Shown piece after piece: positions 34,705-41,897 of a DNA stretch of 64,000 nucleotides (position 1 is its first letter; each line of letters begins with the position of its first letter). This stretch comes from Halorussus gelatinilyticus (GTDB taxonomy: Archaea > Halobacteriota > Halobacteria > Halobacteriales > Haladaptataceae). The DNA lies in assembly GCF_023238445.1 (NCBI RefSeq), contig NZ_CP096658.1, positions 930,001 to 994,000 of the forward strand, in the 5' to 3' direction. The translations under genes were made by a program, and so were the position numbers. The notes beneath the pieces were generated by a model. That model did not search any database, was not told the origin of the DNA, and worked only from the letters and a program-made list of their open reading frames with translations.

Positions 34705-35759
34705 AGGAGGCCCCGCACGTCGCTCTCGATTCGTTCCATCACGGCGGGTTCGGTCCCGTCGGGCAGGTCGAGGTGGCGGAAGTCGTTCATGATTCGGACC
34801 ATCGCCAGCGCCTCGTAGAGCGGTTCTGGAGCCGAGACCCGCTCGGCGCGGTCCGGTGCCGTCGCCCGGTAGCCCGAGAGCATCGCCTCGCGGACGAGGT
34901 CGCGGCGGTCCGACGCGTCGGGGAGACCCGCGAGGAAAGCCCCGCCGTAGAGGTAGACGGCGAACTCGAAGTCGAAGGCGGCCGGGACGGCGAGCGTGTA
35001 CCCCCAGTCGAGCATCGCGGTGATTTCGCCGGTTTCGGGGTCGATGAGGAGGTTGTGGAGTCCGTGGTCGTTGCGCCCCAACACGGGGTCGAACGGGCCG
35101 TCCAAGTCGTCGATTCGTGACTCGACCCACCGCTCCAGTTCGGGCGTCAAGTCCGAGAACCGGGAGTCGGCGTGGCGGTCGAGTTCGCGGGCGGCGTAGT
35201 CCCGGAGGTAGGACGGCCACTGCTCGTGGGGGTCGCCGACGGTCAGCGTCGCCGGGTCGCCCTCTGGCGGTTCGTCGGTCAGGGCGGGGCCGTCGTGGCG
35301 GACGTGCCCGAAGCGTTCGACCGCCGGCACCGAGTGGAGTTGCGCCAAGTACTCGCCGGTCTCTCGGGCGAGTCGCCGGAGCGCGTCGTCCCCGAGTCGG
35401 CCGACGCGCTCGTAGGCCACCTCCTCGCCGGAGAGTGCGCGCATGAGGTAGTAGGGCGTCGGACGCTCGTCGTGGTTGTCGGTGACGCCGAGGACCTCGG
35501 GGACGGGAATCGACGTGTTGGCGTCGAGGACCGCCTGCAGTCTGGCCTCGGTGGAGAGGCCCCACGCTTGGCCGTCGGGCGAGGCTTTCAGGTACAGTTC
35601 GCGGGACTCCTCGCCGTCGGCGACCGCGACCCGGTAGACCGAACAGAATCCGCGCTCGGCCGGGACCGCTTCTTCGAGTTCCCACGACGGCTCGACCGAC
35701 CGGACCAACTCTCGGAGCGTCGCGTCCGTAATCTCGCGCGCCTCGGGAACCTCGTCCAT
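34695..35759 (-). CDS. Aminoglycoside-phosphotransferase-fold kinase (APH family)
   Basis: The protein has 354 aa from ATG 35759. It has the protein-kinase-like fold: an N-lobe with ELYLKASP (lysine, about residue 59), the catalytic segment VLGRNDHGLHNLLIDPETG (about 231-249; Asp and Asn in the DHGxxN pattern) and the metal site MLDWGYTLAVPAAFDFE (about 255-271). The family phosphorylates small molecules such as aminoglycosides, homoserine, choline or sugars. It lies 101 bp upstream of thrC on the same strand; if cotranscribed, a role in amino-acid metabolism is conceivable but unsupported. Confidence 0.8.
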   Translation of the reverse strand: MDEVPEAREITDATLRELVRSVEPSWELEEAVPAERGFCSVYRVAVADGEESRELYLKASPDGQAWGLSTEARLQAVLDANTSIPVPEVLGVTDNHDERPTPYYLMRALSGEEVAYERVGRLGDDALRRLARETGEYLAQLHSVPAVERFGHVRHDGPALTDEPPEGDPATLTVGDPHEQWPSYLRDYAARELDRHADSRFSDLTPELERWVESRIDDLDGPFDPVLGRNDHGLHNLLIDPETGEITAMLDWGYTLAVPAAFDFEFAVYLYGGAFLAGLPDASDRRDLVREAMLSGYRATAPDRAERVSAPEPLYEALAMVRIMNDFRHLDLPDGTEPAVMERIESDVRGLLDG

Positions 35760-35893
35760 ACCCCGGCTACCGCGTCGCCAGTTAGAATCGTTTCGGTGGT
35801 TTGGTCCGGAGTGGCACGCTCCTCGGCGAGAAGTGGACACAGGGACGCGGGATGACGAAAGGTAGTTGCCCGAAGAGCTCCAACATCGCCAGT

Positions 35894-36760
35894 ATGAGAA
35901 TCGCCGTCCCGAACAAGGGCCGACTCCACGACCCGGCGATGGAACTGCTCGAACGCGCCGGACTCCACGCGGTAGACGGTGCCGACCGGAAGCTGTACGC
36001 CGACACGGTGGACCCCGACGTGACCCTGCTGTTCGCTCGCGCCGCGGACATCCCCGAGTACGTCAGCGACGGCGCGGCCGACGCGGGCATCACGGGCTTG
36101 GACCAGGTTCGGGAGGCCGACCCCGGCAACGTCTCGGACCTGCTCGACCTCGAATTCGGCCGGTGCCGACTCGTCCTCGCGGCCCCCGAGGACGGCGACA
36201 TCGAGTCGGTCGCCGACGTGGCGGGCAAGACCGTCGCCACTGAGTTCCCCCACATCGCCGAGCAGTACTTCGCCGAACAGGACGTCGAGACCGACATCGT
36301 GGAGGTCAGCGGCGCGACCGAACTCACGCCGCACGTCGAGATGGCCGACGCCATCATCGACATCACCTCGACGGGAACGACGCTGAAGGTCAACAGCCTC
36401 GCAGTCGTGGACGAGGTGCTGGCGAGTTCGGCACACCTGTTCGCCCGCGACGACGTGGCCGACGACGAGAAAGTCCAGCAGGTCGTGATGGCGCTCCAGT
36501 CGGTCCTCGCGGCCGACGGTAAACGCTACCTGATGATGAACGCGCCCGAGGACCGCCTCGCGGAGGTCCGCGACGTAATTCCCGGATTGGGCGGCCCGAC
36601 CGTGATGAACGTCGAGAGCGAGGCGGGCGGCGAGAAGGACGGAACGGTCGCGGTCCACGCCGTCGTGGACGAGCGCGACGTGTTCGAGACCATCAACGAA
36701 CTGAAGTCGGTCGGCGCGAGCGGGATTCTGGTGACCGAAATCGAGCGGTTGGTGGAGTAG
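35894..36760 (+). CDS. hisG: ATP phosphoribosyltransferase, long form
   Basis: The protein has 288 aa from ATG 35894, where the conserved [12 protein letters not shown] begins. It catalyses the first step of histidine synthesis, joining ATP and PRPP. The phosphate-binding region is [19 protein letters not shown] (about 155-173). The C-terminal 75 residues (about 212-288; [12 protein letters not shown] to VTEIERLVE) are the PII-like regulatory domain of the HisG-long type, which binds histidine for feedback control and works without HisZ. It stands alone, with no other his gene in the window. Confidence 0.95.
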   Translation: MRIAVPNKGRLHDPAMELLERAGLHAVDGADRKLYADTVDPDVTLLFARAADIPEYVSDGAADAGITGLDQVREADPGNVSDLLDLEFGRCRLVLAAPEDGDIESVADVAGKTVATEFPHIAEQYFAEQDVETDIVEVSGATELTPHVEMADAIIDITSTGTTLKVNSLAVVDEVLASSAHLFARDDVADDEKVQQVVMALQSVLAADGKRYLMMNAPEDRLAEVRDVIPGLGGPTVMNVESEAGGEKDGTVAVHAVVDERDVFETINELKSVGASGILVTEIERLVE

Positions 36761-36787
36761 TCGCCGCCCGACGAGACGGAGCGTTGC

Positions 36788-37132
36788 TCAGGTCGGCGCG
36801 GTCGAGAGCAGGCGGACGATGTTCAGAACCGTGATTCCAGCGATGGCGCTCACGGTGTAGTGGACCAGCGTGACCAGCCCCGCGGTCCGAAGTCGCAGGC
36901 GGTACACGCCCCGAATGGCGAAGAAGTCCGCCGTGGCGCTGACGAGGATGACGACCAACGGGCCGTACGCCTGCAACGCGAACGAGATGAGCGCGGGGAC
37001 GAGACCGACGACGAACGCGCGCAGTATCGGCACGTCGCCGAGGACGTACCGGGCGGCGATGTGGGCGGTGACGCCGTAGAACAGCACCGCCAGGAGGAAC
37101 GTTCCAATCAGCGCGACGACGGGAACTGCCAT
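36788..37132 (-). CDS. Small membrane protein (possibly DUF7473)
   Basis: The protein has 114 aa with four hydrophobic helices (about 5-25, 35-52, 55-70 and 85-108). A polar loop (YRLRLRTAGLV) separates the last two. The sequence pattern FYGVTAHIAARYVLGDVP is one I associate with a haloarchaeal family of unknown function, but the family number is from memory. It is convergent with hisG (27-bp gap). Confidence 0.65.
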   Translation of the reverse strand: MAVPVVALIGTFLLAVLFYGVTAHIAARYVLGDVPILRAFVVGLVPALISFALQAYGPLVVILVSATADFFAIRGVYRLRLRTAGLVTLVHYTVSAIAGITVLNIVRLLSTAPT

Positions 37133-37308
37133 GGTCGGGCGTTACGGCGGCGGTCGCTTGTGCCTGCCGGTTCGAAGCGCGCGGAAACGCTCCGAGAGCG
37201 GCGAGGGGGTCGCTCGCCGTCGAGTCGGCGGCCGTCCCGGTCGCGCAGTCGCTACCGTTCCGGGTCGCCAAAGAAGGAGTCACGCGGACGCGAACGCGAG
37301 CGTGAAGG

Positions 37309-37869
37309 TTACTCCAGCAGGCCGAGTTCTTCGAGGCGCGAGACGATCTTATCGACCGCCTGCTCCGCGTCTTCGGGTTTCTTGCCGCCGGTGATGACGA
37401 GCTTGCCGGACCCGAACAGGAGCGCGACGACTTCGGGTTCGTCGAGGCGGTAGACGAGACCGGGGAACTGCTCGGGCTCGTACTCGATGTTCTCGAGTCC
37501 GAGACCGATGGCGATGGCGTTGAGGTTGAGGTTGCGACCGAGGTCCGCGGACGTGACGATGTTCTGGACGACGATCTCGGGGTCCTCGTTCACGTCGATC
37601 TGGAGTTCGCGGAGCTTGTCGAAGACGATTTCGAGGCTCTCGTGGACGTCGGCCGTACTCTTCGCGCCGGTACAGACGATCTTGCCGGACCGGAAGATGA
37701 GCGCCGCGGACTTGGGATTCTGGGTCCGATAGACGAGACCGGGGAACTGCTCCGGGTCGTAGTCGGCCCCCTCGAGGTCCATCGCCACGCTCTGCAGGTC
37801 GAGTTCCTGCCCGATACCGGTGGAGGCGACCACGTTTTCAATGTTGATGGTCTCCTTTGGGTCGGTCAT
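37309..37869 (-). CDS. tbp: TATA-box-binding protein
   Basis: The protein has 186 aa. It is the general transcription factor that bends the TATA element with TFB. Two direct repeats of about 90 residues each contain the signature pairs IENVVASTGIG / VQNIVTSADLG and YDPEQFPGLVYR / YEPEQFPGLVYR. The phenylalanines in the QFPGLVY and LIFRSG/LLFGSG stretches insert into DNA. An acidic C-terminus follows. Haloarchaea often have several TBPs; this one has the standard full form. The promoter carries an inverted repeat that may be used for control. Confidence 0.97.
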   Translation of the reverse strand: MTDPKETINIENVVASTGIGQELDLQSVAMDLEGADYDPEQFPGLVYRTQNPKSAALIFRSGKIVCTGAKSTADVHESLEIVFDKLRELQIDVNEDPEIVVQNIVTSADLGRNLNLNAIAIGLGLENIEYEPEQFPGLVYRLDEPEVVALLFGSGKLVITGGKKPEDAEQAVDKIVSRLEELGLLE

Positions 37870-37875
37870 GTGCGA

Positions 37876-37903
37876 CTTAAATGTCGTATTTAAGGTTTAT
37901 AAA
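37876..37903 (-). promoter_or_regulatory. tbp promoter: TATA box followed by inverted repeat
   Basis: The palindromic TATA element TTTATAAA is at 37896-37903. The inverted repeat CTTAAAT-5 nt-ATTTAAG (37876-37894) fills the space between TATA and the ATG at 37869. The expected transcription start (about 37874) is nearly leaderless, so a protein on the repeat would block initiation. The AT-rich arms could also be a second TBP site, suggesting autoregulation. Confidence 0.6.
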
Positions 37904-38017
37904 GGTTGGTACTCTCTACTGATAGGTGTGGAACTAGTTTTTATGCGTTCAGGCGGCCGGAGAGCAGCCCCGACCGCAGACGAAACCCCCAAGAGCCACC
38001 GCCGAGTCCGGTAGACC

Positions 38018-39121
38018 GTGTACGCGCTCGAACTCGGCGGTGAGGACGACCAGTTCGCGGCCGCGGAAGCGGCGAGCGCCGCGACCGGCGTCGAAGTCGT
38101 CGCGCCCGGACTCGCCACCGCGACCGCGATCACCGACCGCGTGCGGACGCTGGCCTATACTCACCGCGCCAGCGAAGTGGTCGGGCGGACCGACGCGACG
38201 CTCGCGTCGGCGCGCGCGCTCCTCGACGCGGCCGGAATCGACCGCGAGGGCACCGTCGCGGTCCGCGCCCGCGACGTGCGCGAGACGGCCGACATCGACA
38301 CCCAACGCGTCGAACGCGAACTCGGGAGCGTCCTCACCGACCGCGGGTTCGCGGTGGACTTGGACGACCCCGACCACGAGCTTCGAGCGCTGTTTAGCGA
38401 GGCGCGAAGCGCCTCGGAAGGGTCGAGCGACGAGCCGCGAGACGACACCTGCCTACTCGGGTGGCTCGCCGCCGAGAGCGTCCGGGACTTCGGCACGCGG
38501 AAGCCGACCGACCGACCCTTCTTCCAGCCCGGCGGGATGGACCCCCTGCTGGCCCGCGCGCTCGTCAACCTCGCCGGTGCCCGACCGGGCGCGACCGTGC
38601 TGGACCCGATGTGCGGCACCGGCGGCGTCCTCATCGAGGCCGGACTCGTCGGGGCTGAGGTCCTCGGCGCGGACGCCCAGCGCAAGATGGCCCGCGGCGC
38701 GGCCGAGAATCTGGCGCACTACCTCGGGGGCGAGCGCGCGGACAGCGGGACTATCGACGGGCGAGCCGCGGGCGACTGGGCGACCTTACTGGGCGACGCG
38801 ACTCACCTGCCGTTCCCCGACGGGTCGGTAGACGCCGTGGTCTTCGACGCGCCCTACGGCCGCCAGTCGAAGATAGCGAACTTGGAGTTGGACGACCTCG
38901 TGGCCGGTGCGCTCGCGGAGGCCCGCCGGGTCGCCGACCGCGCCGTCGTCGTGGGCGACCGGTCGTGGGCCGACGCCGCGCGCGACGCGGGGTGGGCCGT
39001 CGAAGATGAGTTCGAGCGTCGCGTCCATCGCTCGCTAGTCCGGCACGTCGTGGTGCTGTCCGACGACGCGACGCCGGGCGACCCCGACTCGTTCGATGCC
39101 GAACGAGGAGCGAGCGAGTAG
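38018..39121 (+). CDS. tRNA (guanine(10)-N2)-dimethyltransferase (Trm-G10)
   Basis: The protein has 367 aa with a GTG start. The N-terminal THUMP-containing half (about 1-160) leads into FQPGGMDPLLARALVNLAG (about 170-188). The AdoMet motif I is LDPMCGTGGVLIEA (about 195-208), and the catalytic motif is FDAPYG (about 283-288), a D-PPY-type variant for exocyclic N2 of guanosine. This fits the archaeal Trm11/Trm-G10 family. The enzyme dimethylates G10 in tRNA. It ends directly against the convergent thioesterase gene, with no gap. Confidence 0.9.
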   Translation: MYALELGGEDDQFAAAEAASAATGVEVVAPGLATATAITDRVRTLAYTHRASEVVGRTDATLASARALLDAAGIDREGTVAVRARDVRETADIDTQRVERELGSVLTDRGFAVDLDDPDHELRALFSEARSASEGSSDEPRDDTCLLGWLAAESVRDFGTRKPTDRPFFQPGGMDPLLARALVNLAGARPGATVLDPMCGTGGVLIEAGLVGAEVLGADAQRKMARGAAENLAHYLGGERADSGTIDGRAAGDWATLLGDATHLPFPDGSVDAVVFDAPYGRQSKIANLELDDLVAGALAEARRVADRAVVVGDRSWADAARDAGWAVEDEFERRVHRSLVRHVVVLSDDATPGDPDSFDAERGASE

Positions 39122-39559
39122 CTAGCTCTCGGCGTCGCGGGCGTGCTCCCGGAGTTCTCGCTCTTCTTCCGTCTCGACGGTGAGTTCGGGGACCGGAACC
39201 GGCGTGCCCTCCTCGCCGAGCGCGACGAAGGTGAACGTCGAACCGGTGGTGCGCTCGGCGTCGCCGGTCCGGGGGTCCTCGCGCCACGCCCGGAGGCGGA
39301 CCTTGACGCTGGTCTTCCCGGCGGCGTAGACGTAGGCCTCGATGAGCGCGATGTTCCCGACCGGGACCGGCCGGTGAAACGAGAGGTCGTCCACGCCGGC
39401 TGTAACGCAGGTCTCGCCCGCGAAGCGCATCGCGGACATCGCGCCGAGTTCGTCCATCCACTTCATCAACTCGCCGCCGTGGAGCGTCTCGTAATTGTTG
39501 GCGTCGTTGGGCTGGACGCGGTAACGGTTCCGAATCTGAGTGTCCGAGAGCGTCGGCAT
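39122..39559 (-). CDS. Hotdog-fold acyl-CoA thioesterase
   Basis: The protein has 145 aa. The hotdog signature ANNYETLHGGELMKWMDELGAM (about 19-40) contains the helix with the Asp used by acyl-CoA hydrolases of the YciA/BACH type. LSFHRPVPVGNIALIEAYV follows. It hydrolyses acyl-CoA to free acid and CoA. The C-terminus is a Glu-rich tail. It sits 47 bp downstream of the RFC-like gene on the same strand, possibly cotranscribed. Confidence 0.88.
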   Translation of the reverse strand: MPTLSDTQIRNRYRVQPNDANNYETLHGGELMKWMDELGAMSAMRFAGETCVTAGVDDLSFHRPVPVGNIALIEAYVYAAGKTSVKVRLRAWREDPRTGDAERTTGSTFTFVALGEEGTPVPVPELTVETEEERELREHARDAES

Positions 39560-39606
39560 GGCCGTTGCTTCGCGGGCGACGGGGAAGAAACGTGGGCCGG
39601 CGCTCG

Positions 39607-40623
39607 CTACGCGTGCGTCGCACCGAGTTCCGCAAGCAGGTGGCCGATGTGGACGCGGTCGTTCGCGCCCTCGGCGAGGTCAGCGTCTATCTCGCCCGCG
39701 AGACGGGTCAGTTCGGCGAGTTCGTCGCCGGAGTACCGCCCGGAGTGAGCCACGTCCAGAATCTCCCGGAGGACTTCCTCGCCGCTGAATCCCTCGTCGA
39801 TGAGCAGGTCGTCCAAGGTCTTGCGAGCGTCGGAGAACTCGCCCGCCTCGGCGGCGTCGAGCATCGATTCGATTTCGGCCGCGACGCCCACGTCGCCCAG
39901 CACCTCGTAGGCGGCGTTCATCGTGACCTCGCCCTCCTGCTGGGCGGTGGTCTGGGCGCCCAGGATGGCCTTCCGGAGGTCGCCGCTGGCGTACCCCGCG
40001 ACGTATTCGAGACCGTTCTCGTCGTACTCGACACCCTCGGCCTCCACGATGCCCTCCAGTACACTGACGATTTCCTCGACCGAGGGCGCGCGCATCGCCA
40101 CCGGGAAACAGCGCGATTTGATGGGCGGGATGAGTTTGGTCGGCTGGCGCGTCGTGATGACGAACTGGGTCGCCTCGTGGTGGCGCTCCATCACCCGGCG
40201 CAGCGCCTGCTGGAAGTCCTCGCGGATGGCCTCGGCGTTGTCCAGCACGACGGTCTTGTACGTCCCCGAGACCGGCGAGTAGCTCGCCGATTCCTTGAGG
40301 ACGTGGTTGATGAGGTCGGCCTTCGAGGAGTTGCGGCGGCGCTTGCTGTCGATGAACGACGCGAAGCGCGGGTCGTTGGCTATCTCCTTTTTCGTCATCC
40401 CGAAGAAGTCCGCGACGTTTATCTCCACGAGGTCGTTGTCCGGGTCGGCGTGGGCTTCGCGGGCCAGCGCCCGCACTGCCGCGGTCTTGCCCGCTCCGGC
40501 CGGGCCGTGGATGACGAGGTTGATGGGTTCCTCGACGGCCTTCTGGAGGTAGTCGCGGACCTCCGCCTGAGGAAGGTCGGCGAGGTCGGGGGCGTAGCGT
40601 TCGGTCCACAGCGGCGCGTCCAT
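39607..40623 (-). CDS. Replication factor C small-subunit paralogue with altered Walker B
   Basis: The protein has 338 aa with clamp-loader architecture: WTERYAPDLADLPQ at the start, Walker A GPAGAGKTAAV (about 40-50), sensor and SRC motif IKSRCFPVAM (about 148-158) and a C-terminal collar domain (about 230-338). Walker B reads VVLDNAEAI (about 112-120), where canonical small subunits have DEAD: the catalytic Glu is replaced by Asn. This is a feature of the third haloarchaeal RFC protein (RfcC-like). It probably helps load PCNA but hydrolyses ATP poorly. Confidence 0.85.
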   Translation of the reverse strand: MDAPLWTERYAPDLADLPQAEVRDYLQKAVEEPINLVIHGPAGAGKTAAVRALAREAHADPDNDLVEINVADFFGMTKKEIANDPRFASFIDSKRRRNSSKADLINHVLKESASYSPVSGTYKTVVLDNAEAIREDFQQALRRVMERHHEATQFVITTRQPTKLIPPIKSRCFPVAMRAPSVEEIVSVLEGIVEAEGVEYDENGLEYVAGYASGDLRKAILGAQTTAQQEGEVTMNAAYEVLGDVGVAAEIESMLDAAEAGEFSDARKTLDDLLIDEGFSGEEVLREILDVAHSGRYSGDELAELTRLAGEIDADLAEGANDRVHIGHLLAELGATHA

Positions 40624-40725
40624 TAGCGGCCGGTAGGGTGTCGGCGGGTAAGAATCGGTCGGTCCCGAACGGACCCACGTAGCCCGTGACGCTCGCGTAC
40701 GGACTCGGTAGATTCGGTCCTTCCA

Positions 40726-40746
40726 GGTCGGCTCTCTGAGCCGACC
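40726..40746. terminator. 9-bp hairpin 13 nt after the DUF4382 stop
   Basis: GGTCGGCTC (40726-40734), loop TCT, GAGCCGACC (40738-40746). The perfect stem lies downstream of the minus-strand gene ending at 40760. No U-run follows, so a role in 3'-end formation or RNA stability is a guess. Confidence 0.4.
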
Positions 40747-40759
40747 GCCGGATATCGCG

Positions 40760-41749
40760 TTATTTCCCGCCGTTGCCTTGCTTTCCGTTGCCCTGCTTTC
40801 CGTTATTCCCGTCGTTCTTCTCCTCGAACTCGACGCTCAGTTTGGCCGACCCGTTCTCGGTCTCGACTTCGACTTCGAGTTCGTCGGCGTCGGGCACCGC
40901 GAACGTGAGGTTCCCGTCGGCCGCCGTCTCGCCGACGCGCTCGCCGTTCACCGCGACCGTGGCGTTCGCCACGGCGCTTCCGTTCTGCGTGACCGAGACG
41001 GCGACGTTCTCGCCGCGCGTGACGTTGCCGAGGAGCGTCGCGTTCAGCGCCGTCTCGTCGTTCTCTTTGGTTTTGTTTTCGTCCTCGCCGCCCTTCTCGT
41101 CGCGTTCGTCGCCCTTCTCGTCCCCGTCATCGACCGATTCGATTTTCTTGTCGGTCCCCGACTCGCTGATGACGGGTTTGAGGATGTACTTCCCGCTCTT
41201 GCCCGCTTCGAACACGGAGATGTCGAAGACGTAATCGACCGACTCGTTCGCGCCGACCGTGAACGACTGGTGAATCTGGAGCTTCTCGCTCGGGAGTTTG
41301 ACCCGGACCTCCTCGCCGGTCGTCAGCGTCCCGTTGACCTCGGCGACGTGGACGAAGACGGTGTCGTAGGTGCCGTTGGCCACGTCGAAGGTACCGAGTC
41401 GGGTCGCGTTCGCGCCCGGAAGCGTGGTCAGGTCCACGGTGCGATTGGCGACGTCGTGGTTCGTCCAGCTGCCGTCGGCGCGCTTCATCCCGACCCGAGT
41501 GACGGTGACGTTCAGGTGTTCGAAGTCGCCCATAGCGTTGCGCTCGTCGCTCAGGTAGAAGTTCACTGCACTGGCGTCGGTAGCGCCGCCGCCGCTCGCG
41601 GTCGTTTCGTCGGTCGTGGTCTCGCCGGGTGTGGTTTCGGCGAGCGTGGTTTCGCCGTTCGTCGTGGGCGTTGCCGTTCCACCCTGCCCGCCGACACAAC
41701 CGGCGAGGAGTAGCATTACTGCGAGACAGACTGCCGTGTAGCGTCTCAT
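40760..41749 (-). CDS. DUF4382 lipoprotein with C-terminal Ig-like module
   Basis: The protein has 329 aa from ATG 41749. The signal peptide ends in a lipobox (LLLAGC, about 14-19). A Thr/Glu-rich linker (about 25-55) precedes a DUF4382 domain (about 62-200; NFYLSDERNAMGDFEHLNVTVTRVG). A charged Glu/Lys/Asp linker (about 205-240) leads to an Ig-like unit (NGSAVANATVAVNGERVGET, then ADGNLTFAVPDADE), and the end is Asn/Gly/Lys-rich (repeated GKQGNG). It would be anchored on the outer membrane face. The Ig unit and tail resemble those of the protein at 30075-31106. Confidence 0.8.
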   Translation of the reverse strand: MRRYTAVCLAVMLLLAGCVGGQGGTATPTTNGETTLAETTPGETTTDETTASGGGATDASAVNFYLSDERNAMGDFEHLNVTVTRVGMKRADGSWTNHDVANRTVDLTTLPGANATRLGTFDVANGTYDTVFVHVAEVNGTLTTGEEVRVKLPSEKLQIHQSFTVGANESVDYVFDISVFEAGKSGKYILKPVISESGTDKKIESVDDGDEKGDERDEKGGEDENKTKENDETALNATLLGNVTRGENVAVSVTQNGSAVANATVAVNGERVGETAADGNLTFAVPDADELEVEVETENGSAKLSVEFEEKNDGNNGKQGNGKQGNGGK

Positions 41750-41829
41750 GACAGTCACTTCGGACTCAACGGCGGTTGATAAATATCGGTTCCCGTTCGG
41801 AATCGTTTCCACCCCGCTCTCTTCCTGCG

Positions 41830-41845
41830 GTTCAACGGTTTGAAC
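41830..41845. promoter_or_regulatory. Inverted repeat GTTCAA-4 nt-TTGAAC upstream of the DUF4382 gene
   Basis: It lies about 80-95 bp upstream of ATG 41749 and about 40 bp upstream of a TATA-like stretch (minus GATATTTATC, about 41783-41793). On the minus strand it includes CCGTTGAACCG, almost the same as CCGTTGAACGG in front of the secreted Ig-like gene at 31106. Confidence 0.4.
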
Positions 41846-41897
41846 GATGAAAATAGTAGGAATTCGAATCGTCCGCGCCGAATCGCCGGAATCGAGA

